42,558 nucleotides of DNA from Candidatus Methylomirabilis sp. (GTDB lineage Bacteria; Patescibacteriota; DYJS01), in assembly GCA_020723005.1 (NCBI GenBank), contig DYJS01000003.1, positions 28,836-71,393 on the forward strand. The letters run 5' to 3'. Position numbers and translations under genes: made by a program. The notes beneath the pieces were generated by a model. That model searched no databases. It was not told the DNA's origin and worked only from the letters and a program-made list of their open reading frames with translations. Below are positions 16,848 to 26,520 of the stretch, one piece after another. Numbering within the stretch: position 1 is the first letter of the stretch; each line of letters begins with the position of its first letter.

Positions 16848-17094
16848 GGTTTCGAATGCTTAATAAAGATATAAAATTTTGTTAAAATCGGTTAGAAAAA
16901 GTAATGTTTGTAATCAATCTCTAAAAACAATAAATCCATTAAGCAATTTTAGGAATTTATTAATTTTAAGATTTTTAAGTAAATTTGAAAAATTTAATAT
17001 TAAAATTTTAGTGATTTTTATTTTACAGAAATTTTAAAACTCAAAAAAAATTTAACAAATTATTTATAAGTTTTATCATGTAAAAGATAAAAGA
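16848..17094. other. AT-rich gap without visible gene
   Basis: This stretch lies between the terminator and the small membrane protein gene. It is almost entirely A/T with no ORF of note and no clear GC hairpin. It could hold the promoter for the minus-strand rplJ transcript, but I cannot point to convincing hexamers. Confidence 0.4.
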
Positions 17095-17343
17095 TTATTT
17101 TCCAAATATACTTGCTATTGCATTTCCGATCACATCAAATCCACCAGCCCAAACAATTACTCCAGAAAAAGTTAAAAAACTTCCAAATAGTACCATGAAA
17201 AGCATTGTTCCTCCCGGACCAAGAATTTTTTCTGCAAAATCTAAACCACCAAACCAATTATCAATCTCTCTTCTAAATTTTATTAAAGCAATTCCAGATG
17301 CAATTAATAATGCACCTTGAAAAATTTTTATTATTATCTCCAT
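17095..17343 (-). CDS. small two-helix membrane protein
   Basis: This 82-residue protein has two hydrophobic segments (IFQGALLIASGIALIKF and GTMLFMVLFGSFLTFSGVIVWAG) around a Gly-rich polar link (WFGGLDFAEKILGPGG). No family is recognised. The ATG start and the composition look like a real gene. It stands alone on the minus strand, divergent from prfB. Confidence 0.6.
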   Translation of the reverse strand: MEIIIKIFQGALLIASGIALIKFRREIDNWFGGLDFAEKILGPGGTMLFMVLFGSFLTFSGVIVWAGGFDVIGNAIASIFGK

Positions 17344-17474
17344 AAACTATTCACTACTTTCAACTCTCTTTTACATTTCAATTATAAAAAATCAATTTTT
17401 GTTTAAAAAATTCTTTTACAAAAATCTTTAAAACTTTTTTATTTAAGTTAGTTTTTTTCTGAATTTAAAAATTT

Positions 17475-18552
17475 ATGGAATTTGTAGAAAGAATCGCAAA
17501 ACTTAGGAGGTTTCTTTGAAATAGATTTTAAAAAATCTGAAATTTTAAAGATGAATAACGAGATTTTAAATGAAAAAGATTACCAAAAAATTTCACAATT
17601 ATCTAAAAATGTTTCTGATTTAGAAAAGGTTATTTCTGAATTTGAACAAATTGAAAAACTTTTTTCTGATCTTCTTGAAGTTCAAGATTTTTTAAAGGAA
17701 GATTTTTCTGAAGAGTGGAAAAAAGAAGAAGAAAGAATTTCTTTTGAGTTGGAGTCAAAAATTTTAGCTGAAGAAGAAAAATTAAAATTTTCTGGTCCAT
17801 ACGACAAACTTCCTTGTACTTTGGAAATTCATGCTGGAACAGGTGGAACCGAAGCGATGGATTGGGCAGGAATGATTCTTAGGATGTATCTTAGGTTTTG
17901 TGAAAAAAATGGTTTTGATGCAAAAATTATTGATAAATTAGATGGAGAAGATGCTGGAATAAAAAGTGCAACAATTGAGATTTCGAACGAATTTGCTTTT
18001 GGAAATTTTAGATCGGAGAGTGGAACTCACAGACTGGTTAGAATTTCCCCTTTTAATTCTCAAGGGCTTCGTCAAACTTCTTTTGCTCTCGTTATCGTGA
18101 CACCTATTTTTCCAGAAAGTCAAAATCAAAATACAGATGAAATTAAAAAAGAAGATATTGAGTTGCAATCTTATCATTCTAGTGGAAAAGGTGGTCAAAG
18201 TGTGAACACAACAAATTCTGCTGTTAGAATTATTCATAAAGAAAGTGGAATTGTTGTAACTTGTCAAACCGAGAGAAGTTTTGAACAGAATAAAAGAAAG
18301 GCAATGGCTTTGCTTCAATCGAAGTTGAAATTTTTAAAACTTGAACAAGAATCTGAAAAAACAAATTTAGCTCGTGGTGAGGTGAAAACTGGAAGTTGGG
18401 GAAATCAGATCAGAAATTATGTTCTTCAACCTTATCAACTTGTCAAAGACACAAGAACTCGTGTTGAATCAAAAGATCCAGATGCTGTTCTTGATGGAGA
18501 GTTAAAAATTTTTATTGATGCATTTTTGGAAGGAAAGATCTTGCAAGAATAA
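17475..18552 (+). CDS. prfB: peptide chain release factor 2, with programmed +1 frameshift
   Basis: RF2 reads UAA and UGA stops. The GGQ motif (SSGKGGQSVNT) and the RF2-type SPF tripeptide (RISPFNSQG) are present. The ORF track begins at 17551, but the gene starts upstream. ATG 17475 opens MEFVERIAKLRRFL and then meets TGA at 17517-17519, preceded by AGGAGG and CTT. Skipping one base gives EIDFKKSEILK, which joins in frame to the track ORF. The joined product is about 358 residues, near the usual RF2 length, with the expected helical N-terminal domain. Low RF2 levels would favour the frameshift, so the gene is probably autoregulated. Confidence 0.93.
17505..17519 (+). promoter_or_regulatory. 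prfB +1 frameshift site (AGGAGG TTT CTT TGA)
   Basis: An internal Shine-Dalgarno AGGAGG sits three bases before CTT, followed by the in-frame stop TGA. This is the arrangement known from E. coli prfB (AGGGGG TAT CTT TGA). Frame 0 leads from ATG 17475, and the +1 frame leads into the RF2 body. Order, spacing and both frames all fit. Confidence 0.93.
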
Positions 18553-18626
18553 AATTTTCATTTTAATTTTTAAAATTTAGTTATAAGGAAATCTTTAAAA
18601 AATTTAGATTTAATAGTTCTATTTGT

Positions 18627-20411
18627 ATGAAAGAGGTTTTAAAAATTGTTTTTGGAACAAAAAAATTCAAATTTTTTTTTGGAATTTTTATTGTTGCGAT
18701 CATTGTTCTTGAGGGTGCAATTATGCAAATTTTTCCAATTGTTGATAGCCAACTTGCAAAAGCAATTCAAGATGTTGCAATAGATGGGTCTGTTGATTGG
18801 AATTTGATAAAAAAATTTTTATTTTTTGTGATTTTGGCACAAGTTTTTTACAAAATTTTTGATGGAGCAATTTGGACTATTGCATCTATTCTAAATAGGA
18901 GTGTTAGGCATGAGACTTTTTTAGCTGGTTTCAGAAAACTTTTATATCATGATGTTGAATTTTTGAATCAAACAAGTTCTGGCGAACTTTTGAGTCGTGT
19001 AAATCGTGCAAGTTATACAATTGCTTCAACTTTTACAGATTCTGCTCAAGCATTTTTTCGAAATATTATTCGTGCAATTGTTTCTTTTGGAGTCACAATT
19101 TTTATCTCTTGGAAAATTGCTTTAGCAATTTTGATGACGGTTATAGTTTATTCTATAATTTACTTAATTCGATTTAAATTAGATAAACCATTTTCAAAAC
19201 AAAGCGAAGAGATTTGGGACAAAGATTTTAGTAGAATTTATGAAGTTATTCCACAGGTAAAACTTACAAAAATTTTTACAAATGAAGAGTTTGAGGAGAA
19301 AAGTTTGCAAAAGTTTAGAGACAAAGATATAAAAATTGAGATGAAACGGCAAGCTTTGTGGAGAGTTGCAAATCTTGCTGAACTTATTTTAGTAACAATT
19401 CCAACAACTTTTATAAAATTTTTTGGTGCATATTTAGCTTTAAAGGGTGAATTTGGAATTGGCACTTTTATTCTTTTATATGGAATGATTTTAAATGTTC
19501 AAAATCCTTTTTGGGTGATAAATTGGTTTATTTGGGAATTTCAATGGACATTGGAACGAGCAAAAAAATATACTGAAATTTTAAAATCTGAACCAAAAAT
19601 TCTTGATCCAGAAAATCCAAAAATTTTGGAAAATGCAAACGAGTCAATTGAATTTAAAAATGTTTCTTTCAAATTTGGGGATTCCGAGAAAAAAGTTTTA
19701 GATGGATTAAATATGAAGTTTGAAGGTGGTAAAATCACTGCACTGATTGGAAAATCTGGTAGTGGAAAAACTATAATTACAAATTTGATTTGTAGATTTT
19801 ATGATCCAGAAAGTGGGGAAATTTTGATTGGAAAAGAGAATATTAAAAATTTTTCACAAAAAAATTTGCGGGAAAATATCGGTTTAGTTCTGCAAGATTC
19901 TTATGTTTTTTCTGGAACTATTGCGGAAAATTTGCGATATGCAAAACAAGATGCAAATAAAAATGAAATTGTTGAAGCTTTAAAAAAAGCGAATGCTTGG
20001 GATTTTGTGGAAAAATTTGAGAAAAAAATTGATACAGAAATTGGAGAAAGGGGGGTAAAACTTTCTGGAGGTCAGAGACAGAGAATTTCTTTGGCTCGTG
20101 CAATTCTCAAAAATCCAAAAATTTTAATTCTTGACGAAGCTACAAATGCACTGGATTCTGAAAGTGAAAAATTGGTTCAAGATTCTTTGCAAAAATTTAT
20201 GAAAGGGCGAACCGTCATAATTATTGCACATAGGCTCTCCACAATCAATAATGCTGATAAAATTTATGTTTTGGATGAAGGAAAGATTGTTGAAGAAGGA
20301 AATCATAAAACTTTAGTCTCTAAAAATGGAGTTTATAAAATGCTTTACGATATTCAATCAGGTGGATTTATCGAGCGGAAAAGGATTTTGGAAGAATATG
20401 AAATGGAATAA
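18627..20411 (+). CDS. ABC exporter, fused membrane and ATPase domains (MsbA-like)
   Basis: This 594-residue half-transporter would act as a homodimer. Residues 1-310 hold about six membrane helices. The ATPase domain from about residue 340 has Walker A (GKSGSGKTI), the signature LSGGQRQRISLARAI, Walker B (ILILDEAT) and the switch His (IAHRLS). It resembles lipid or multidrug exporters. The substrate cannot be assigned. It follows prfB by about 75 bp on the same strand and starts at ATG. Confidence 0.88.
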   Translation: MKEVLKIVFGTKKFKFFFGIFIVAIIVLEGAIMQIFPIVDSQLAKAIQDVAIDGSVDWNLIKKFLFFVILAQVFYKIFDGAIWTIASILNRSVRHETFLAGFRKLLYHDVEFLNQTSSGELLSRVNRASYTIASTFTDSAQAFFRNIIRAIVSFGVTIFISWKIALAILMTVIVYSIIYLIRFKLDKPFSKQSEEIWDKDFSRIYEVIPQVKLTKIFTNEEFEEKSLQKFRDKDIKIEMKRQALWRVANLAELILVTIPTTFIKFFGAYLALKGEFGIGTFILLYGMILNVQNPFWVINWFIWEFQWTLERAKKYTEILKSEPKILDPENPKILENANESIEFKNVSFKFGDSEKKVLDGLNMKFEGGKITALIGKSGSGKTIITNLICRFYDPESGEILIGKENIKNFSQKNLRENIGLVLQDSYVFSGTIAENLRYAKQDANKNEIVEALKKANAWDFVEKFEKKIDTEIGERGVKLSGGQRQRISLARAILKNPKILILDEATNALDSESEKLVQDSLQKFMKGRTVIIIAHRLSTINNADKIYVLDEGKIVEEGNHKTLVSKNGVYKMLYDIQSGGFIERKRILEEYEME

Positions 20412-20507
20412 AATTTTGTAAAAAAGAATTTTGTTTTTTAAACAACATTTAAATAAAATTTTGTATTATACCTAAAAATTTAGAAATAGATTTTTAAAAT
20501 ATGAAGA

Positions 20508-20741
20508 TTATATTTCTCCAGAAAGAATTCCATTTAAAAGTGCAATTGAATTTTTTTCTATTATATCTTGGTAAATTCTTGAAGAGAGAATAAGAATATA
20601 AATTGTTTCTGTTAAATTTGATTGAAGATTTGGAAGATTTTTTCCATTAATTTGAACAGAAAAACCTGAATCGGTTAAAAATTCAATTGATTCATTTTGA
20701 AAATTTTTAATGCTAGATTTTAAAACTTGGTAGATATCCAT
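20508..20741 (-). CDS. hypothetical 77-residue protein downstream of mreB
   Basis: The sequence MDIYQVLKSSIKNFQNESIE...GEI is soluble and probably helical with a short beta region (FSVQINGKNLPNL). It begins 19 bp after the mreB stop on the same strand, which suggests co-transcription. I do not recognise a family. Confidence 0.55.
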   Translation of the reverse strand: MDIYQVLKSSIKNFQNESIEFLTDSGFSVQINGKNLPNLQSNLTETIYILILSSRIYQDIIEKNSIALLNGILSGEI

Positions 20742-20760
20742 TTTTTAAAATTTAAATTTT

Positions 20761-21762
20761 TTAATTTACACTTCTTTTGTAATATTCCAAATTTTCCAAA
20801 GCAACACCAGTTCCTTTTGCAACACAAAATTGAGTATCATTTGCAACAAAAACAGGAACATGAAGAAGGTTTGATAAAAATTTATCTAAATTTCTTAATT
20901 TTCCACTCCCTCCAGTTAGATAAATTCCATTATCAATAAGATCTGCAGAGATTTCTGGTGGAGTTTTTTCCATCACCCATTTTGCAGATTGAAAAATTGA
21001 ATTTAAATTTTCTTCTAATGCTTTTGCAATTTCGTTTGAATTTATCTCTATAGATTTTGGTAAACCAGAAAGAAGATCTCTTCCTTTAATTTCCATTGTT
21101 ATATTTTCTTCTTTTGGAAGTTCAATAGCTGTCCCAATTGTAATTTTTATTTTTTCTGCAGTTTGGTCTCCAATTGCGATATTGTAATTTTTTCGAATAT
21201 GAGATGCAATTGTTTCGTCAAATGTATCTCCAGCAACACGAAGAGAGGTTGCAACAAGAATTCCACCAAGTGAAATCGTTGCAATTTCAGCAGTTCCACC
21301 ACCGATATTTATTATCATATTTCCAATTGGTTCTCCTACTGGAAGTCCAGCTCCAATTGCTGCGGCAAGTGGTTCTTTGATTAAAAAAACTTTTCCAGCT
21401 CCAGCTTCAAGAGCAGCATCAATCACAGCTTTTCTCTCAGTTGAAGTTGCACCAACAGGAATTGAAATCATCACATCTGGTTTTACAAGCCAAAAATTCC
21501 CCATTGCACGATTGATAAAATAGCGAAGCATTGCAAGTGTAATACGATAATCTGCAATCACGCCACTTCGAAGTGGACGAAAAGCAGTAATATCGTCAGG
21601 AGTTTTTCCAATCATATCTTTTGCTTTGTTTCCAACTGCTAAAACTGTGTTATTTCTGGAAACAGCAACAACAGAGGGTTCGTTTGCAACAACACCTTTG
21701 CCTCTAACATATACCATCACATTTGCAGTTCCAAGATCAATACCAATAATTTTTTTCCACAT
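20761..21762 (-). CDS. mreB: rod-shape actin homologue MreB
   Basis: This 333-residue actin-fold ATPase forms filaments under the membrane and guides lateral wall synthesis. The phosphate-1 motif GIDLGTANVMVYV is at the N-terminus, GGGTAEIATISLGGI marks phosphate-2, and GIYLTGGSGKLRNL marks the adenosine motif. The length is normal. mreC and mreD are not adjacent; a short unknown ORF follows. The presence of MreB suggests a rod or elongated cell, or at least a peptidoglycan wall. Confidence 0.95.
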   Translation of the reverse strand: MWKKIIGIDLGTANVMVYVRGKGVVANEPSVVAVSRNNTVLAVGNKAKDMIGKTPDDITAFRPLRSGVIADYRITLAMLRYFINRAMGNFWLVKPDVMISIPVGATSTERKAVIDAALEAGAGKVFLIKEPLAAAIGAGLPVGEPIGNMIINIGGGTAEIATISLGGILVATSLRVAGDTFDETIASHIRKNYNIAIGDQTAEKIKITIGTAIELPKEENITMEIKGRDLLSGLPKSIEINSNEIAKALEENLNSIFQSAKWVMEKTPPEISADLIDNGIYLTGGSGKLRNLDKFLSNLLHVPVFVANDTQFCVAKGTGVALENLEYYKRSVN

Positions 21763-21870
21763 TACAAATCTTTTTAATTGGTTTTTTTGCTAAAAAAAAT
21801 TTTTATTAAATCAATAATTTTAAAATTTTTTAAGCAAAAACTTTCTAAATTTAAAATAAAAATTTATCAA

Positions 21871-23058
21871 CTAAATTAGCTTTTCTAAAGATGAGAAAAT
21901 TTTTTTTGTTGATTTTTCCCAACTAAATCGTTTTAAATTTTCTCTTCCAGAAAAAATCATCTTTTTTTGTAAATCTGAATCTTTTAAAACTTTTTTTAAA
22001 ACATCTGTTGCTTCATTTAAATTTTTTGGTGAAAAATATCTTGCAGAATCTCCTCCAATTTCTGGAAGACTAGAAGAATTTGAAGAAACAACAGGAAGAT
22101 CAAAACTCATTCCTTCTAGAAGTGGAATTCCAAAACCTTCAAAAAGGGATGGATGAAAAAGAATAGCAGAATTTTTTAGTAAAATATGAAGATCAAAATT
22201 TTTTGTAAAACCAAGAAAAATTGCATCAAAATTCTCCTTAAAATTATTTTTTAAATCACTTTCTGTAAAATCATCAAAAAACTTTACTTTCAAATTTTTC
22301 TCTTTTGCAACTCTTAAAATCTCTGTATTGTTTAGACAAATCTTTCCAGCAAAAACAAATTTAAAATTTTTAAAATCTAAACTCCCCCTTTTTAAGTTTG
22401 ACAAAACTTCTAAAGCAAATCTCCAGTTCTTTTTCTCCTCAACTCTTCCAATAATTGTTGCAAAATTTTTTGATTCAAGAGAAAATTTTTGTAAAAAAAC
22501 CTTTTCATCATTTTGTGAAACTTTTTGATTCACTAAATCGCTTGCAAATCCAAGATGTACAACTTGAACTTTTTTTTCTTCTGCTCCAAAAAATTTTATT
22601 AAATCGTCTTTTGCATTTTTTGAATCTGTAAAAATTAAATCAGATCTTTTTACTGCAAGAAAAGTTGAAAAATTTTGATAAAAAATCTCTTTTTTAGAGT
22701 AGCTTTCTGGAGTATATTTCCAACCAAGATCGTAGATTGTGATTGCATTTTTTCTGCCTAAAAAAAGTGGAAAAGTGTGTGATGGAATGTATAAAACATC
22801 TGGTTTATTTTTTAAAACCTCAAAGCTCAATTCTTTTAAAGTCCAAAAGTTTTTGTTCTCCAAAATTTTAATTTCAGAATTTTCTGGCAAAAACAATTTT
22901 TCTTCCTCGTTTAAAGGTTTTGAAAGATAAATTCTGTATAAAAAATCTTTATTAACAAATTTTTTAAAATTTTTAAAAAGTTCAAAAGAGAAATTCTCTG
23001 TTCCTGTTCGTGGAAATTTGAAAGCTCGGGAGAAATCAACTCCAATAATTTTTGTCAT
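21871..23058 (-). CDS. GT4-family glycosyltransferase
   Basis: This 395-residue GT-B enzyme has an N-terminal domain starting IIGVDFSRAFKFPRTGTENFSFEL. The C-terminal donor-binding domain contains the typical PSLFEGFGIPLLEGMSFDLPVV segment, with the conserved Glu pair. SSLPEIGGDSARYF is also characteristic. It probably transfers a hexose from a nucleotide sugar to a cell-surface glycan or lipid on the cytoplasmic face. The gene diverges from another GT4 gene, so the two may serve the same glycan. Confidence 0.85.
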   Translation of the reverse strand: MTKIIGVDFSRAFKFPRTGTENFSFELFKNFKKFVNKDFLYRIYLSKPLNEEEKLFLPENSEIKILENKNFWTLKELSFEVLKNKPDVLYIPSHTFPLFLGRKNAITIYDLGWKYTPESYSKKEIFYQNFSTFLAVKRSDLIFTDSKNAKDDLIKFFGAEEKKVQVVHLGFASDLVNQKVSQNDEKVFLQKFSLESKNFATIIGRVEEKKNWRFALEVLSNLKRGSLDFKNFKFVFAGKICLNNTEILRVAKEKNLKVKFFDDFTESDLKNNFKENFDAIFLGFTKNFDLHILLKNSAILFHPSLFEGFGIPLLEGMSFDLPVVSSNSSSLPEIGGDSARYFSPKNLNEATDVLKKVLKDSDLQKKMIFSGRENLKRFSWEKSTKKIFSSLEKLI

Positions 23059-23161
23059 AAAAAAATTTTCATTCAGAATCTAAAAATTTTTGAAAATTTG
23101 TCATCAATTAAAATTGGACTTTTTTTGCCTAAATTTTAGAAATTTTTTGATAAAAATTTTT

Positions 23162-24472
23162 TTGAAACTCATTATTGATGCAACAACAACACAAGATCAG
23201 ATGGCATTTCATGGTGTTGGTCAATACACAAAAAATGTGCTACTTAAAATGTTCGAACTTGACTTAAAAACTGATTTTAGAGTTTTACTTTTTAATGCTC
23301 CCTCAATTTTAGATAAATTTTTATCAAATTTTTCAAATGTAAAAATTGAACGAATTGGTGCATTGAGACAAAACAATTTTTTAAATTTTTTTTGGTGGAA
23401 AAGAGAATTTTTGCCAAAAATCTATGAAATTTTGCAAGAAAATTCAAATGAAAAAGATATAAAATTTTTTCAGCCGTATTTTTGGCGAGGAATTCCAAGT
23501 AAAATTTTACCAACAATTTTGATGATTCACGATATGAATTTGCCAATCTTTAACATCTATTCACAACAAGGTTTTTTTCAAAATCAAATTCGAAAATTTC
23601 AATATTGGAAAGAATTAAATAAATCAAAATTTTGCGAATCTATCATCACAAACTCGAAAAACACAACTAGGGATTTTTTGAAATTTTTTCCAAAATTTGA
23701 TAAAAACAGAATTCACTCAATTCATCTTGGAATTGATTTAATTCAAAAAGATATTGATTTATTGCAAAATAAAAAATTACCAAGAGACCTATTTGAAAAA
23801 AAATATGCAATTTATCTTGGTGGTGGAATTACAAAAAACAAAAATTCCGAAGGAGTTTTGAGAGGTTTTGCAAAATTTTTGGAAATTATCAAAAAAGATT
23901 TTATGGTGAGCAGATCAATTGATTATAACGAGTCTGTCGAATCACACAAATTGTCAGAAGAATATTTTGATAGGTCCAAAATGGCAAATTTGGAAAATTT
24001 ACCATACTTGCTGATTGCTGGTGAAATTTTTAATCAAGATCGTCAAGAAGTTTTGGAACTAAAAAATCTTGCAAAAAAATTAGGAATTTCTGAAAATATA
24101 ATTTGGTTTGGAAAATATGAAGATTCTGAAAAATTTTCACTTCTAAAAAATGCATTTGCATTTTTGCATCTTGCATTTTATGAGGGGTTTGGTTTTTCTG
24201 TGGTTGAGGCAATGAGAGCTTGCACCCCAGTTGTTGCTCATAAAAGTTTGGTTTATGAAGAAATTATTCAAAATTCAGATTCACTTGTTGATGGAGAAAA
24301 TGAAAATGAAGTTGCAGAAAAACTTTTGAAAATTTGGAACGATGAAAATTTTGCAAAAGAAATGGTAGAAAAAAATTACAAAATTTCTTTGGATTATGAC
24401 TGGAAAAAAACGGCAGAGAGGAGTTTAGAGGTGATAAAAATAAATTATAGTCGTTTGATTTATCAAATTTGA
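23162..24472 (+). CDS. GT4-family glycosyltransferase
   Basis: The track ORF starts at TTG 23090, but the family N-terminus (KLIIDATTT...GVGQYTKNVL) begins at TTG 23162, which I use. This gives about 436 residues. The C-terminal domain has FLHLAFYEGFGFSVVEAMRACTPVVAH, the donor-binding segment with the EX7E Glu pair. An insertion around residues 260-300 (MVSRSIDYNESVESHK) is longer than in typical members. It is divergent from the other GT4 gene with a short AT-rich gap. Donor and acceptor are unknown. Confidence 0.82.
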   Translation: MKLIIDATTTQDQMAFHGVGQYTKNVLLKMFELDLKTDFRVLLFNAPSILDKFLSNFSNVKIERIGALRQNNFLNFFWWKREFLPKIYEILQENSNEKDIKFFQPYFWRGIPSKILPTILMIHDMNLPIFNIYSQQGFFQNQIRKFQYWKELNKSKFCESIITNSKNTTRDFLKFFPKFDKNRIHSIHLGIDLIQKDIDLLQNKKLPRDLFEKKYAIYLGGGITKNKNSEGVLRGFAKFLEIIKKDFMVSRSIDYNESVESHKLSEEYFDRSKMANLENLPYLLIAGEIFNQDRQEVLELKNLAKKLGISENIIWFGKYEDSEKFSLLKNAFAFLHLAFYEGFGFSVVEAMRACTPVVAHKSLVYEEIIQNSDSLVDGENENEVAEKLLKIWNDENFAKEMVEKNYKISLDYDWKKTAERSLEVIKINYSRLIYQI

Positions 24473-24503
24473 AAATTTGAAAATTTAGGATTTAATTTTT
24501 AAA

Positions 24504-24690
24504 ATGATAAAAGTTGGAATTGAGGGAACTGGTTTTATTTATCATACATTCAGGTATTTAATGGCTTGAAAGACCAAAAGTTGTTGCAGTTTGTAAACAA
24601 AATTTTATTAAATCAAAAAATTTCTGAAGAAAATTTTATCATTGATGAAATTCCAATTGTTCAAAAGCTGTGAAAATTTTAAAAAATTAA
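24504..24690 (+). pseudogene. decayed Rossmann-type (GAPDH-like) N-terminal remnant
   Basis: The reading MIKVGIEGTGFIYHTFRYLMA resembles the first strand and helix of glyceraldehyde-3-phosphate dehydrogenase (usual form IKVGINGFGRIGR), then stops at TGA. A neighbouring frame continues WLERPKVVAVCK, and another gives NFIIDEIPIVQK. No complete protein can be formed, so this looks like a gene fragment with several indels. The family call is tentative. Confidence 0.35.
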
Positions 24691-24694
24691 GTTT

Positions 24695-25507
24695 ATGAAA
24701 AATATTTTTTTTGAGTATCTACGGAAATTAGAAAAGGAAATTTCCAATTTGCCAAAATATAAAACAGAATTTAATTTGGAAATTACAAAAGAGAAAACAA
24801 AGCTTAAAAGTTTTGGTGTGATCTATTCCGAAGTAAATAAAATAAAATTTAAAAACTTTTTTTCAGAATTTCTAAAAACTGAAAAATCTGATTTGAAAAA
24901 GAAAAGTAATAATTTTAAACTTTTAAAGAAATTTGAACTTTTAGAATTTTTTTGGCAAAATTCTGTTTATCTAGAAGTTTTGGTTTGGATATTAAAGCAG
25001 ATTTCGAAATTTCCAATTGAGTTTTTACAAAACAAAAAATTTCATTTAGAAAATTTTCAAGAAAAAGTTGATAACTGGGTTTTGAGCGATATGTTAAGCA
25101 GTATTTTTTCCAAAATCTTGGAATTTGAATATCAAAATTTTGATGAAAAAATTTTTGAAAATAAAAACTCTTTTTTTCATATTTTAGAAAATTGGAATAA
25201 ATCAAATTCTCCTTGGAAAATTCGCCAATCTCTAGTATCTTTGTTGTATTATTCTGAAAGTAGAAAAAAATTTTTATCATATGAAATTTTAATTTCTTTT
25301 GTTTTGCCACACTTAAATTTTTCCCACTATTATCTTCAAAAAGGGATTGGTTGGATAATTCGAGAGATATTTAATCTTTATCCCAAGGAAACTTTTCTGT
25401 TTTTACAAAATTTTGCAAAAGAAATTTCGTCAACAGCTTGGTTTGCTTCCACAGAAAAATTATCAACTTCACAAAAAAGTCTTTTGATGAAGATTAGAAA
25501 AAGTTAA
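24695..25507 (+). CDS. AlkD-like DNA alkylation repair (HEAT-like) protein
   Basis: This 270-residue all-helical protein matches the DNA alkylation repair family by eye. VDNWVLSDMLSSIFSKIL, NSPWKIRQSLVSLLYY and HYYLQKGIGWIIREIF are the characteristic repeat helices of AlkD-like glycosylases, which excise 3- and 7-alkylpurines. The catalytic Asp and Trp positions are plausible (WVLSD, WKIRQ) but unconfirmed. The N-terminal 90 residues are more divergent. It follows the decayed remnant and precedes the ftsQ-like gene. Confidence 0.75.
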   Translation: MKNIFFEYLRKLEKEISNLPKYKTEFNLEITKEKTKLKSFGVIYSEVNKIKFKNFFSEFLKTEKSDLKKKSNNFKLLKKFELLEFFWQNSVYLEVLVWILKQISKFPIEFLQNKKFHLENFQEKVDNWVLSDMLSSIFSKILEFEYQNFDEKIFENKNSFFHILENWNKSNSPWKIRQSLVSLLYYSESRKKFLSYEILISFVLPHLNFSHYYLQKGIGWIIREIFNLYPKETFLFLQNFAKEISSTAWFASTEKLSTSQKSLLMKIRKS

Positions 25508-25592
25508 TTTTTTGAAAAATCTTCGTTGATTAAAAAATTTTTTAATTTAGAAAAATTTTGCAATTTGAAAAAATCTGAAAATTGATGATGCA

Positions 25593-26408
25593 GTGATATT
25601 TTCAAAACGAAATGTTAAAAAAGAGTGGCTAAAAGAATTGCTACCAATTTTTTGGACTATATCAAAATTTTTATCTGTTTTTTCAATATTCTATTTTTTT
25701 CTTTTTTCTGGATTTTTTTCTGTTTCAGAGATCACAATTTTTGGTGATAAAGTTTTGTCCGAAATAGATATTTATTCTGATTTTTTTCCAACCAGTCAAA
25801 ACAAAATTGCATTTTTGCAAACAAAAAAAAATATTATTTTTCTTAACACGAAGTCTTTAGAAAAAGAGATTTTGAATTCAAAAAGTATTGTTTCTGATAT
25901 TAAAATTGAAAAAAAGTTTCCTAACACTCTTGTTTTTACAATCAAAAAATCTGAGCCTGTTTTGGTTTTAAAATTTTCTAGCAACGATTTTTTAACTATC
26001 AATAAGTTTGGTTTTGGAATGGAAGTTTTCCGTGAAGATGAAGCGAAAAATTTGAATCTTCCTATTTTAAACACTGAAAAAGTTTTCAACCAAAAATTTT
26101 TGGATGGAAAAAATTTGGTAATTGATCCAGAGGTTGTTTTGTTTGTTGCAGAGATAAAATTTTTTATTGAAAATAGGATCGGTTCAAAAGTTTCTGCTGT
26201 AAATTATGATTTTGATTCAAAAGGTAAAATTTTCGATGTTGTTTTAGACGAAAAAATCTCTGTTAAAATATCTTTGGAAATTGGTGCTCGTGAAACGATT
26301 GAAAAGTTAGCAGAAGTTTTTGAAAAAATAGGAAAGGAAAAGATCGTTTCTGTGAATATGACAGTTCCGAAAACTTTTTATGTTGTTTGTAAAAATGGAA
26401 GATGTTAA
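25593..26408 (+). CDS. ftsQ: FtsQ/DivIB-like cell division protein
   Basis: This 271-residue bitopic protein has a cytoplasmic N-terminus, one membrane helix at about 28-48 (FSVFSIFYFFLFSGFF) and then a POTRA domain (VSEITIFGDKVLSEIDIY...LEKEILNSKSIVSDIKIEKKFPNTLVFTIKKSEPV). This is the standard FtsQ layout. A beta domain follows. FtsQ links early and late divisome proteins. The start is GTG, and in-frame ATG codons just upstream are absent. ftsA, ftsZ and mur genes are not adjacent, unlike in the classical dcw cluster. Confidence 0.8.
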   Translation: MIFSKRNVKKEWLKELLPIFWTISKFLSVFSIFYFFLFSGFFSVSEITIFGDKVLSEIDIYSDFFPTSQNKIAFLQTKKNIIFLNTKSLEKEILNSKSIVSDIKIEKKFPNTLVFTIKKSEPVLVLKFSSNDFLTINKFGFGMEVFREDEAKNLNLPILNTEKVFNQKFLDGKNLVIDPEVVLFVAEIKFFIENRIGSKVSAVNYDFDSKGKIFDVVLDEKISVKISLEIGARETIEKLAEVFEKIGKEKIVSVNMTVPKTFYVVCKNGRC

Positions 26409-26520
26409 AAAACTTTACTTTGAATAAAAATTTTTTAGTTAGTTCTTTGGAGAGTTTTTTGATCAATTTAAAATTTCTTAAACTTAGGAAGGAAAAATTG
26501 AATAAAAAGTTTTCGCTTAC

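Noticed and set aside
23090-23161. Upstream TTG start for the second GT4 gene
   Set aside because: The family N-terminal strand begins at 23162; the earlier codons add a hydrophobic leader not expected in GT4 enzymes.
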